DNA from: Comamonas composti DSM 21721
Lineage (GTDB): Bacteria; Pseudomonadota; Gammaproteobacteria; Burkholderiales; Burkholderiaceae_C
Reading direction: 5' to 3'
DNA: 63,034 bases
Assembly (NCBI RefSeq): GCF_000429845.1
Contig: NZ_AUCQ01000031.1
Coordinates: 1 to 63,034 of the forward strand
Below are positions 8,914 to 17,255 of this stretch, in pieces. Position 1 is the stretch's first letter; the number at the start of each line of letters is the position of its first letter. Below the pieces are notes generated by a model. That model had not been told where the DNA came from. It saw only the letters and a program-made list of their open reading frames with translations, and ran no database searches. Made by a program: the position numbers and the translations under genes.

Positions 8914-10529
8914 TAGACCGCCATTTCCTCCAGCAGCAAAGCACCTGGCCCAGGTGCTTTTTTCATGGCCGGCAGGCGCTGGGCGCGTGCGTCCCCGGCC
9001 ACGGGCTGCAGCTGGAAGACGGCCACGGTCTGCACCAGACCCTGGGACTGGTTGCTCAACGCTTCGGCCGCAGCGGCGCTTTGTTCGACCAGGGCCGCGT
9101 TCTGCTGCACGGCCTGGTCCATCTGCATCACGGCCTGGCTGACCTGCTGCACGCCGTCGTTCTGCTCGATGCTGGCCGTGCTGATGTCCTTGACCAGGGT
9201 GGAGACATGCAGGATGGACTCGACCATCTGCCGCGCCGTATGCCCGGCCTGGTTGATGAGCTGGCTGCCCTGGCCCACGCGCTCCACGCTGTTGGAGATC
9301 AGGGTCTTGATCTGCTTGGCCGATTCGGCCGTGCGCTGGGCCAGGCCGCGCACCTCGGTGGCGACCACGGCAAAGCCCCGGCCCTGCTCGCCAGCGCGCG
9401 CGGCTTCCACGGCCGCGTTGAGCGCGAGGATGTTGGTCTGAAACGCAATGCTGTCGATGACGCCGATGATGTCGGCGATCTGCTGGCTGGCCGAGCTGAT
9501 GCCCTGCATGGTCTGCACGATGTCCTGCATGGCCTGGCCGCTTTGCTGGGCAATGCCCTGGGCTTCATCTGCGGCGCGGCTGGCCAGCTGGGCGTTCTGC
9601 GAGTTCATGGAGACGGTGGAGGCGAGCTGCTCCATCGAGGCCGCAGTCTGCTCCAGGGCGCTGGCCTGGGATTCCGTGCGGCGCGAGAGGTCGCCATTGC
9701 CCTGGGCAATCTCGGCGCTGGTATGGGCCACGGCCTCGGCATTGCCGCGCACGCGGCGCACGACCTCGTCCAGCGACTGCTGCATGGCATGCAGCGCATT
9801 GAACAGCTGGCCCATCTCGTCGCGCCCCGCATGCGGTGTGGCGCGTGTGAGGTCGCCCGAGGCAACGGCCTGCGCCACATCGACAGCCTGCTGCAGGGAG
9901 CGCGCAATGGAGCGGCTGAAGACGATGGCCACGGCCAGCCCCGTGGCAAACACCAGCAGCATGGAGATCAGGCTCAGCCACTGGGCGCGCTGCGCCTGCT
10001 GCTGGGCGGCCTCGCTCATCTGCTCGCTGAGCTGCTTGACCATGTCGGCCGAGGCATCGAGCAACTGCACCGAGGAGCGGTCTATGCCCTGCACGGCGGC
10101 GTCGCCCGTCGTGGGGTCGAAGCCCGATTCCTCGAAGGCCGCAAAGCCCTTGCGATAGGCCTGGCCCATCTCCTGGTGGGCCTTGGCAAAGGCCTGCATG
10201 CTCTGCCGGGCCTCGCCTGCGGGCAGGTGGGCGGCCAGCTCCGTCGCCTGCCGGTGCACGGCGGCCTCCTGGGCCTCGAAAGCCTGCCAGTAGCGCGTGC
10301 GCTGCTGCGCATCATGGCCGCGCAGCAGCACGTTCTTCCACTCCTGGGCCTGGGTCTTGAAGGCGTTGAGCGTGTCGCCAATCCTGCGCTCCAGGGCCAT
10401 GTTCCGGTCCAGCACCTGCTCGTAGTTCTGGGCCACGGCCTGGAGCTTCCAGATGCCGAACAGGGCGGCGGTCAGCAAGAGCAGCAGCGCTGCCGTGAAA
10501 ACCAGGGGAAGCTTGATCCTCAATTGCAT
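8913..10529 (-). CDS. Methyl-accepting chemotaxis protein
   Basis: Chemoreceptor of 538 residues. It has an N-terminal membrane helix (about residues 8-28), a periplasmic four-helix-bundle type ligand domain (about 30-190), a second membrane helix (about 195-215), a HAMP domain, and a cytoplasmic signalling domain with the conserved hairpin tip region ([19 protein letters not shown]). The start [11 protein letters not shown] is the classical Tsr/Tar-like N-terminus; the longer frame to 10700 is rejected. The ligand cannot be predicted. It is convergent with the DUF4148 gene, and the two stop codons are 34 bp apart. Confidence 0.92.
   Translation of the reverse strand: MQLRIKLPLVFTAALLLLLTAALFGIWKLQAVAQNYEQVLDRNMALERRIGDTLNAFKTQAQEWKNVLLRGHDAQQRTRYWQAFEAQEAAVHRQATELAAHLPAGEARQSMQAFAKAHQEMGQAYRKGFAAFEESGFDPTTGDAAVQGIDRSSVQLLDASADMVKQLSEQMSEAAQQQAQRAQWLSLISMLLVFATGLAVAIVFSRSIARSLQQAVDVAQAVASGDLTRATPHAGRDEMGQLFNALHAMQQSLDEVVRRVRGNAEAVAHTSAEIAQGNGDLSRRTESQASALEQTAASMEQLASTVSMNSQNAQLASRAADEAQGIAQQSGQAMQDIVQTMQGISSASQQIADIIGVIDSIAFQTNILALNAAVEAARAGEQGRGFAVVATEVRGLAQRTAESAKQIKTLISNSVERVGQGSQLINQAGHTARQMVESILHVSTLVKDISTASIEQNDGVQQVSQAVMQMDQAVQQNAALVEQSAAAAEALSNQSQGLVQTVAVFQLQPVAGDARAQRLPAMKKAPGPGALLLEEMAV
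8941..8963 (+). terminator. Intrinsic terminator inside the 3' end of the chemoreceptor gene
   Basis: Stem GCACCTG / CAGGTGC with a 3-base loop, then six Ts (8958-8963). It is oriented to stop plus-strand transcription from the DUF4148 gene and lies within the last codons of the convergent gene. Confidence 0.65.
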
Positions 10530-10786
10530 GAATGACTCCCAAAAACGTGCAGCCCTGATGCAGGCGCATACCGGCCCATGCTGACTTCGGCGGGCTGTTC
10601 CAATCTGCGGAAAAAACCGTTTTTCCGAGTCCAGGCGCGGCTTTTGCAGCGTGTGCGGCTGACCGCTGTTGGCGTTGCCTCGACCGCTGCCGCCACCCAA
10701 CCCTGCTCGGAAGAGGAGGGCTTTGAGGGCATGGGTTTTGAGATGCTATGGCCCTGGCTGCGTGTCTTGCATGCTCTTCAAAGGTG

Positions 10787-10864
10787 AGCTGCTAGCGCTT
10801 GCCTATATTCGATTTCAAGTGTTTTTCATATTGAAAATCATATGTATAGAGTGCTGGCAGCTAT
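10787..10864. repeat. AGCTGCTAGCGCTT hairpin repeat, copy 1
   Basis: Left arm AGCTGCTAGCGCTT (10787-10800) and a right arm related to AAGTGCTGGCAGCT bound about 78 bp of A/T-rich sequence. Related copies lie at 13651-13730, 21644-21673, 37929-38004, 47774-48119 (interrupted) and 53305-53337. It sits in the 396-bp gap 10530-10925, which otherwise holds only the promoter regions of the two divergent genes. Confidence 0.7.
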
Positions 10865-10943
10865 CTTTTTTATTCTTGTCGCCTCAAGGTGAAAGCCGTC
10901 CTTCTGGGGCACAGCGGTCGCACGCATGTGCCATGCGCGAGCT

Positions 10944-11366
10944 ATGCATAATCCCCAACCCATGCTGGAGCGAATTCGACATCAAAAACATCTGGGCACC
11001 GTGGTGCTCATGCTGTTTGCGTCGCTCTGGCTTGTGGCCCTGCTGGCCGGTGTGCAGGTGCGCGTGGTTCTGCCCCAGATGCAACTGCCCCATGACGTGT
11101 GCAGCACCGGAACGGATGCCGGCTGGCCGGAGACGATTGCGGCCGGGAGCCTGGAGGACGGGCCCGCCAGCGGCCATGGGGGCCACCACGATCCCGACTG
11201 TCTGCTGTGCCTGGCCCTGGCCACGCCTTCGGCCATCGGCCTGAGCATCTACCGGCCACCGGCGCCGGATACGCATGCGCCCCGCATGGGGCCGGGCCAG
11301 CCCTTGCTGGCCTGGCAGGCCCAGGCGCCTTTGCCTGCGCGCGGGCCGCCTGCTATTCACGGCTGA
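10944..11366 (+). CDS. DUF2946-type protein next to the copper receptor
   Basis: About 140 residues: one hydrophobic N-terminal segment (VVLMLFASLWLVALLAGVQV), a His/Asp-containing middle (GHGGHHDPDC) and a CLLCLAL cysteine pair. This is the layout of DUF2946 proteins commonly found next to copper uptake genes. An ATG at 10926 is also in frame; ATGs at 10944 and 10962 are alternatives. It lies 149 bp upstream of the copper receptor gene on the same strand. A role in copper handling is inferred from family and context only. Confidence 0.7.
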   Translation: MHNPQPMLERIRHQKHLGTVVLMLFASLWLVALLAGVQVRVVLPQMQLPHDVCSTGTDAGWPETIAAGSLEDGPASGHGGHHDPDCLLCLALATPSAIGLSIYRPPAPDTHAPRMGPGQPLLAWQAQAPLPARGPPAIHG

Positions 11367-11515
11367 TACGTTCTTGCCTTGGGCTTGCCGCAGCCGGCTG
11401 GCCCTCTGCATGGAGCCCTGCGCAGGGCCTGCAGCTCTTGCGCGCCTTTTCTTTTGGACCGGATCCGGCGACTCGCCCAGGGGCGCGTGCCGGCGTTCGG
11501 CCGTGGATATGCATC

Positions 11516-13627
11516 ATGAAAAAACAATTCCCCAGCCTGGCAGCACAGTCCGCCGTGCCCGGCTTTTCGACTTCCGCCCCCGGATTCACTCCCTGCGCCC
11601 TGGCCTGTGCCTGCTTGCTGGCAGGCCCTGCCCTGGCCGCCGAGGACGAGACCGTGCTGCGCGAGACCGTGGTCACGGCCGTGCATGACAGCTCGCCGGC
11701 CCAGGTCGTGGCCGATCCGCGCCAGCCGCGCCAGCCCGTGCCCGCCAGCGATGCGGCCGACTATCTGAAAAGCATTCCCGGCTTTTCGGCGATACGCAGC
11801 GGGGGCTCGAACAGCGACCCGGTGTTTCGCGGCCAGTTCGGCTCGCGCCTGCCCTTGCTCACCGATGGCAGCCTGCTGCTGGGCGCCTGTCCTTCGCGTA
11901 TGGATTCGCCGAGCTCCTACATCTCGCCGCAGAGCTTTGACGAGCTCACCGTGGTCAAGGGCCCGCAGACCGTGATCTGGGGGCCGGGTGCCTCGGCGGG
12001 TGTGGTGCGCTTCAGCCATGAGCGGCCCGATTTTTCCGAATCCGGCCTGCACTTCGACGCCAGCCTGCTGGGCGGCAGCGCGGGGCGCAACGACCAGAGC
12101 GCGAACCTGCAGGTCGGCAATGCCGGCTATTACCTGCGCCTTTCGGCGAATCACTCCCATGGCCAGGATTACAGGGATGGCGCGGGCCGCAGCGTGCCTT
12201 CTGGCTGGGACAAGTGGAATACCGACCTGGCCCTGGGCCTCACGCCCGATGCGGATACGCTGATCGAGCTCACGGCTGGCGCCGGCGATGGCTGGGCCCG
12301 CTATGGCGGGCGGGGCATGGATGGCGCCAAGTTCCGCCGCGACAGCTGGGGCCTGCGCCTGGAGCGCAAAAATCTCTCGCCCTGGCTGGCGAAGATCGAG
12401 GCCCAGATCTATTCCAACCGCGTGGACCATGTCATGGACAACTACAGCCTGCGCGAATTCAAGCCCGGCGGCGGCATGAACATGCCCATGGCCAGCAATG
12501 TGTGGCGCAATACCTCGGGCGCGCGTCTGGCGGCGACCATGAACCTGGCTGCGCAGGCGCAGCTCGTGGCCGGCCTGGATGCCTTGTACAGCCCGCACGA
12601 AAAGCGCATGGGTTCGCCCATGGGCCAGTCCTATCTGGACAAGCCCTGGCAGCGCGATGCCAAGTCCTCCAACCTGGGGCTGTTTGGCGAGCTGAGCTGG
12701 CAGACCGCAGAGCGCACGCGCTGGGTCGGCGGCCTGCGTCTGGACCAGCCCCGGGCCTGGCGCTACCCCGAGCCTGCAATGGGCGGCGGCATGGGAGGCA
12801 TGCATGGCGCCGGCATGGGGCCCATGGTGGCCGAGGCCGACAACCAGCGCTCGCGCAAGGCCTTGCCCAGCGGCTTTGTGCGCTGGGAGCAGCAATTGGC
12901 CCAGCCCGGCGCCTCGGCCTATGCGGGCCTGGGCCATGTGCAGCGCTTTCCCGATTACTGGGAGCTGATCTCTCCGGGCAATAGCGCGGCCGACAAGGGC
13001 AATGCCTTTGCCTGGCTGCAGCCCGAGAAGACCACCCAGATCGACCTGGGCCTGAACTGGAAGAGCCAGGACTGGCAGCTCTGGACCTCGGCCTATGCGG
13101 GCTGGATTCGCGACTACATCCTGTTCGACTACCAGGGCGGCTCCAGGGTGCGCAACGTCAATGCACGCACCGCAGGCCTGGAGCTGGGCGGCCATTACCG
13201 GCTGAGCCCGGCCTGGACGACCCAGGCCACGCTGGCCTATGGCTGGGGCCGCAATACCAGCGACGGCCGCGCCCTGCCCCAGATGCCGCCGCTGGAAGCC
13301 CGGCTGGGCCTGGAGTATGAGAGCGGCCCCTGGGCCGCAGGCGGTCTGTGGCGCATGGTCGCGAGCCAGAAGCGCCATGCCGCAGGCCAGGGCAATGTGG
13401 TCGGGCGCGACCTGGGCGCGAGCGCCGGCTTCGGCCTGCTGTCGGTGCACGCCAGCTACCGCGTGAACCAGCGCTTCAAGCTGGCAGCCGGCGTGGACAA
13501 CCTGTTCGACAAGACCTATGCCGAGCATCTGAACCTGGCCGGCAATGCCGGCTTTGGCTTCCCGGCCGGCCAGCGCATCAACGAGCCCGGGCGCACGCTG
13601 TGGCTGCGCGCCGACATCAAATACTAA
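11516..13627 (+). CDS. oprC: TonB-dependent copper receptor (OprC/NosA-like)
   Basis: Outer-membrane receptor of 703 residues. It has a signal peptide ending near GPALAAED, a plug domain with a VLRETVVTA TonB-box-like start, the family-typical DSPSSYISPQSFDELTVVKG and GPQTVIWGPGASAG motifs, and a long beta-barrel ending in an aromatic residue (Tyr). Met-rich stretches (GGGMNMPM, and MGGGMGGMHGAGMGPM around residue 425) resemble copper-binding Met motifs of this subfamily. The frame is open upstream to 11099; the ATG at 11516 is chosen because the signal peptide follows. The TAA stop doubles as the target duplication of a 16-bp mobile unit. Confidence 0.9.
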   Translation: MKKQFPSLAAQSAVPGFSTSAPGFTPCALACACLLAGPALAAEDETVLRETVVTAVHDSSPAQVVADPRQPRQPVPASDAADYLKSIPGFSAIRSGGSNSDPVFRGQFGSRLPLLTDGSLLLGACPSRMDSPSSYISPQSFDELTVVKGPQTVIWGPGASAGVVRFSHERPDFSESGLHFDASLLGGSAGRNDQSANLQVGNAGYYLRLSANHSHGQDYRDGAGRSVPSGWDKWNTDLALGLTPDADTLIELTAGAGDGWARYGGRGMDGAKFRRDSWGLRLERKNLSPWLAKIEAQIYSNRVDHVMDNYSLREFKPGGGMNMPMASNVWRNTSGARLAATMNLAAQAQLVAGLDALYSPHEKRMGSPMGQSYLDKPWQRDAKSSNLGLFGELSWQTAERTRWVGGLRLDQPRAWRYPEPAMGGGMGGMHGAGMGPMVAEADNQRSRKALPSGFVRWEQQLAQPGASAYAGLGHVQRFPDYWELISPGNSAADKGNAFAWLQPEKTTQIDLGLNWKSQDWQLWTSAYAGWIRDYILFDYQGGSRVRNVNARTAGLELGGHYRLSPAWTTQATLAYGWGRNTSDGRALPQMPPLEARLGLEYESGPWAAGGLWRMVASQKRHAAGQGNVVGRDLGASAGFGLLSVHASYRVNQRFKLAAGVDNLFDKTYAEHLNLAGNAGFGFPAGQRINEPGRTLWLRADIKY

Positions 13628-13643
13628 GAACGTGAACACGCTC
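13628..13643. mobile_element. Solo 16-bp unit of the TNA element
   Basis: The 16-mer GAACGTGAACACGCTC is flanked by TAA on both sides (13625-13627 and 13644-13646). The left TAA is the in-frame stop codon of the copper receptor gene. Confidence 0.75.
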
Positions 13644-13650
13644 TAAAAAG

Positions 13651-13730
13651 ATAGTGGCTGGCGCTTGTCTGCGCTCGGTTTCAGCTGAAAAACATCTGAA
13701 ACCAAGGCGCATCAAGCGCTGGCTGCTTCT
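13651..13730. repeat. AGCTGCTAGCGCTT-family hairpin repeat, copy 2
   Basis: Outer arms AGTGGCTGGCGCTTG and CAAGCGCTGGCTGCT enclose a second perfect stem GGTTTCAG / CTGAAACC. A run of seven Ts follows, so it could terminate plus-strand transcription from the copper receptor gene. The remaining sequence to 13845 shows nothing else. Confidence 0.7.
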
Positions 13731-13845
13731 TTTTTTGAAGACCAGGGAATCCCCAATATGGAGCGCGGCGCATCAAGCCGGCGCGGCTCGACGCCAGGAG
13801 CCGAGAGCAAGGGCCATCCCAGGCCTGTGCGCCTCGGCGGGCGCT

Positions 13846-15375
13846 TCAAAATCTAGGCAGATCCGGGTGGCTGATCCGCCCGTCACGCACCAGCATCCTG
13901 CCGTACTCGGCGCAGCGGTTGAGCGTGGGGATCAGCTTGCCGGGATTGAGCAGGGCGTGTTCGTCGAATGCAGCCTTGAGTGCGAACATCTGCCGGTTCT
14001 CCTCGACGCTGAACTGGGTGCACATGGAGTTGAGCTTTTCCACACCCACGCCATGCTCGCCCGTGATCGTGCCGCCCATGGCCACGCTGGTTTCGAGGAT
14101 GTCGGCGCCGAACAGCTCGCAGCGGTGCAGCTCGTCGGGGTCGTTGGCGTCGAACAGAATCAGCGGGTGCAGATTGCCGTCTCCCGCATGGAAGACGTTG
14201 GCGCAGCGCAGCCGGTATTTCTTCTCCATCTGCTGAATCGCGAGCAGGATGTCGGCCAGGCGCTTGCGCGGAATGGTCGAGTCCATGCACATGTAGTCGG
14301 GGCTGATGCGGCCGCTGGCCGGAAACGCGTTCTTGCGCCCGCTCCAGAAACGCATGCGCTCTTGCTCGCTGCCGCTCACGGCAATCGCCGTGGCGCCGGC
14401 CTTGCGCAGCACGGCGCTCATATGGGCGATTTCTTCCTCGACCTCCTCGGGCGTGCCATCGCTCTCGCACAGCAAGATGGCTTCGGCGCTGAGGTCGTAG
14501 CCGGCCTTGACGAAGTCCTCCACGGCGGCCGTCATGGGCTTGTCCATCATCTCCAGGCCGGCGGGGATGATGCCGGCTGCGATCACGGCGGCCACGGCAT
14601 CGCCTGCGCGGCGCACATCGTCAAAGCTGGCCATGATGCAGCGCGCAAGCTGAGGCTTGGGGATGAGCCTGACCGTGACCTCGGTGACCACGGCCAGCAT
14701 GCCTTCGCTGCCTATCATCAGGGCCAGCAGATCGAAGCCCGGCGTGTCCAGCGCCTCGGAGCCGAATTCCAGGGCCTGGCCCTCGGCGCTGAACCCCTTG
14801 AGCCTGAGCACGTTGTGCAGGGTCAGCCCGTATTTGAGGCAGTGCACGCCGCCCGAGTTCTCGGCCACGTTGCCGCCTATCGTGCAGGCAATCTGGCTGC
14901 TGGGGTCGGGCGCGTAATACAGGCCATGGGGCGCGGCGGCTTCGCTGATCGCCAGGTTGCGCACCCCGCATTGCACCGTGGCCGTGCGTGCCTGGGGGTT
15001 GATGGCCAGAATCCGGTTGAACCTGGCCAGGGACAGCGTCACGCCCATGGCATGCGGCATGGCCCCGCCCGACAGGCCCGTGCCCGCGCCGCGCGCGACC
15101 ACGGGCACTTGCAGCGCATGGCAGGTCCTGAGCACGGCCTGGACCTGCTCGTAAGTCTCGGGCAGGCAGACCACCAAAGGGCGCTGGCGGTAGGCCGTGA
15201 GCCCGTCGCATTCAAAAGGCGTGGTGTCCTCGGCCTGCCACAACAGGGCATGGGCCGGCAAATGCGCGTCCAGCGCCGCCACCACCTGGGCCTGGCGCCG
15301 CGCGCGCTCGCCTGCTGCTGGTGGGGAGTGGGCAGCGTCGGCAGCGGCCTGGGCATGGGATGGACTCAAGTTCAT
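13846..15375 (-). CDS. FAD-linked oxidase, GlcD / D-lactate dehydrogenase type
   Basis: Flavoprotein of 509 residues. The N-terminal PCMH-type FAD-binding domain contains ARGAGTGLSGGA and DPSSQIACTIGGNVAENSGG. The C-terminal FAD-oxidase domain contains HAGDGNLHPLI and GTITGEHGVGVEK near the end, the signatures of GlcD and D-2-hydroxyacid dehydrogenases. The expected partners GlcE and GlcF are not nearby, so it may act alone as a D-lactate or D-2-hydroxyacid dehydrogenase. The start MNLSPSHAQ is chosen; the frame is open to 15516. Confidence 0.88.
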   Translation of the reverse strand: MNLSPSHAQAAADAAHSPPAAGERARRQAQVVAALDAHLPAHALLWQAEDTTPFECDGLTAYRQRPLVVCLPETYEQVQAVLRTCHALQVPVVARGAGTGLSGGAMPHAMGVTLSLARFNRILAINPQARTATVQCGVRNLAISEAAAPHGLYYAPDPSSQIACTIGGNVAENSGGVHCLKYGLTLHNVLRLKGFSAEGQALEFGSEALDTPGFDLLALMIGSEGMLAVVTEVTVRLIPKPQLARCIMASFDDVRRAGDAVAAVIAAGIIPAGLEMMDKPMTAAVEDFVKAGYDLSAEAILLCESDGTPEEVEEEIAHMSAVLRKAGATAIAVSGSEQERMRFWSGRKNAFPASGRISPDYMCMDSTIPRKRLADILLAIQQMEKKYRLRCANVFHAGDGNLHPLILFDANDPDELHRCELFGADILETSVAMGGTITGEHGVGVEKLNSMCTQFSVEENRQMFALKAAFDEHALLNPGKLIPTLNRCAEYGRMLVRDGRISHPDLPRF

Positions 15376-15443
15376 GGAAGCCGACTTTAGGCCATGCGGG
15401 CCGTCCTGTGTGCCGCCTGTCGATTGCTGCGCTGCGGGAAAAA

Positions 15444-16337
15444 TCACATGGCTTTTTTGAGCCACTCCGCAAACGCCGCGCATTCCCAGCGCTCCATGGT
15501 GCCGGTCTTCCAGCACAGGTAGTGGGCATGCGGGCTGTGGGCATCGAGGTCGAACAGGCGCACCAGGGCGCCGCTCTCCAGCCAGGGGGCGCCGAGCTTG
15601 TGCCGGATCAGGGCGATTCCCATGCCGGCCGCAGCCGCATCGCAGATCAGGCCGATGTCGTTGAACTGCGAGCCCTCATGCGGCTCGGGCCAGTCCAGGC
15701 CGGCCGCGCCCAGCCAGGTGCGCCAGGGTTCGAGCGGGCCGCGCAGCAAGGGCTGGCCTGCAAGGTCCTCGGGGCGCTCGAAAGGCCCGTGCTCGCGGAT
15801 GAAGCCCGGTGAGGCCAGGGGGGTGATGCTGTCGCGTGCGAGCTCCACATGGTCCACGTCCGCATAGTGGCCTGCGCCGAAGCGCACCATGAGGTCGGCA
15901 TCCTCACCGACGATGTCCAGCGAAGGCACCGAGACCTGCAGCGCCAGATCGATCTCGGGATAGGTCTCGGTGAACTGGCGCAGCCTGGGGATCAGGATCA
16001 CGCGTGCAAAAGTCGGTGTGACGGCAATCTTCAGGCGCTTGCGCCCGGGCATGGCATCGGCGCCGGGAAAGCGCTGCAGGGCCGAGAGCCCTTCGCGCAC
16101 ATGGGCCAGGTAGGTGCTGCCCTCGGCGGTCAGCGAAAAATCCGTGCGGCCGAACAGCCGCGTGCCCAGGATCTGCTCGAGCTGCTTGACGCGGTGGCTG
16201 ACGGCGCTGGGCGTGACGCACAGCTCGTCGGCCGTCTGCGTCACGCTGCGCAGCCGCGCCAGGGCCTCGAAGGTCAGCAGGCACTGTATGGGCGGGATGC
16301 GCCGCGTGAGGGGCAGCGCAAGCTCCAGGCTGTCCAT
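15444..16337 (-). CDS. LysR-family regulator (GcvA-like)
   Basis: Transcription regulator of 297 residues. The N-terminal winged helix-turn-helix (about residues 16-75, ARLRSVTQTADELCVTPSAVSHRVKQLE) is in the style of GcvA, followed by a periplasmic-binding-like effector domain. It lies between the GlcD-like gene and purU, all on the minus strand, with gaps of 68 and 17 bp. Its effector cannot be read from sequence. Confidence 0.87.
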   Translation of the reverse strand: MDSLELALPLTRRIPPIQCLLTFEALARLRSVTQTADELCVTPSAVSHRVKQLEQILGTRLFGRTDFSLTAEGSTYLAHVREGLSALQRFPGADAMPGRKRLKIAVTPTFARVILIPRLRQFTETYPEIDLALQVSVPSLDIVGEDADLMVRFGAGHYADVDHVELARDSITPLASPGFIREHGPFERPEDLAGQPLLRGPLEPWRTWLGAAGLDWPEPHEGSQFNDIGLICDAAAAGMGIALIRHKLGAPWLESGALVRLFDLDAHSPHAHYLCWKTGTMERWECAAFAEWLKKAM

Positions 16338-16354
16338 GGCTGGGAGCGTCAGGC

Positions 16355-17203
16355 TCAGCGAAATACCACGGTCTTGTGGCCGTTCAAGATGACGCGGTGT
16401 TCGCTATGCCATTTGACAGCGCGTGCAAGCACCTGGCTTTCGGTGTCGCGGCCGCGTGCCGTGAGGTTTTCCACGGTGTCGGTGTGGTCGGCACGCGCCA
16501 CGTCCTGCTCGATGATCGGGCCTTCGTCCAGGTCGGCGGTCACATAGTGGGCCGTGGCGCCGATCAGCTTCACGCCGCGGTCATGGGCCTGGTAGTAGGG
16601 CTTGGCGCCCTTGAAGCTGGGCAGAAAGCTGTGATGTATGTTGATGGCCCGGCCCGCAAGCTTGGTGCACAGGTCGTTGGACAGCACCTGCATGTAGCGC
16701 GCCAGCACCACGAGCTCGGCGCCCTCGGCCTCGATGATCTCGAACTGCCGGGCTTCGGCCTGGGCCTTGGTCGAGGCCGTCACGGGGATGTGGTGAAAGG
16801 GGATGTTGTAGCTGGCCGCAAGCTGGTAGAACTCGCGGTGGTTGCTGATGATGGCCGAGATCTCTATGGGCAGCAGGCCGCTCTTGCAGCGAAACAGCAG
16901 GTCGTTGAGGCAGTGGCCTTCCTTGCTGACCATGATCACGGTTTTCATGGCCTGATTCTTGGGATGCAGCTTCCACTGCATCTGGTAGCGGTCCGCGAGC
17001 TCGGCCAGCGCGCTGCGTAATTGACCTGGATCAGTTCCGCTGCAGGCAAATTGCACGCGCATGAAAAACAGGCCCGTGGCTTGGTCGTTATACTGCGCGG
17101 CCTCTTCGATGTTGCCGCCTTGTTCGAGTAGAAAACCCGAAACTGCATGCACCAGGCCGAGTCGGTCGGGGCACGAAAGGGTAAGAATGTAGGCTTGGGT
17201 CAT
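16355..17203 (-). CDS. purU: Formyltetrahydrofolate deformylase
   Basis: Hydrolyses 10-formyl-tetrahydrofolate to formate and tetrahydrofolate, balancing one-carbon pools. The 282 residues comprise an N-terminal ACT domain (about 1-85, LSCPDRLGLVHAVSGFL) and a formyltransferase-fold domain with the Asn/His/Asp catalytic set in INIHHSFLPSFKGAKPY and GATAHYVTADLDEGPIIEQD. The start MTQAYILTLSCPDR matches the family. It lies immediately upstream of the LysR gene. Confidence 0.95.
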   Translation of the reverse strand: MTQAYILTLSCPDRLGLVHAVSGFLLEQGGNIEEAAQYNDQATGLFFMRVQFACSGTDPGQLRSALAELADRYQMQWKLHPKNQAMKTVIMVSKEGHCLNDLLFRCKSGLLPIEISAIISNHREFYQLAASYNIPFHHIPVTASTKAQAEARQFEIIEAEGAELVVLARYMQVLSNDLCTKLAGRAINIHHSFLPSFKGAKPYYQAHDRGVKLIGATAHYVTADLDEGPIIEQDVARADHTDTVENLTARGRDTESQVLARAVKWHSEHRVILNGHKTVVFR

Positions 17204-17255
17204 AGCCGCGCAATTGTCGCAGCAAGGGCGCTGGCTTGGGGACTGAGGAATCGAG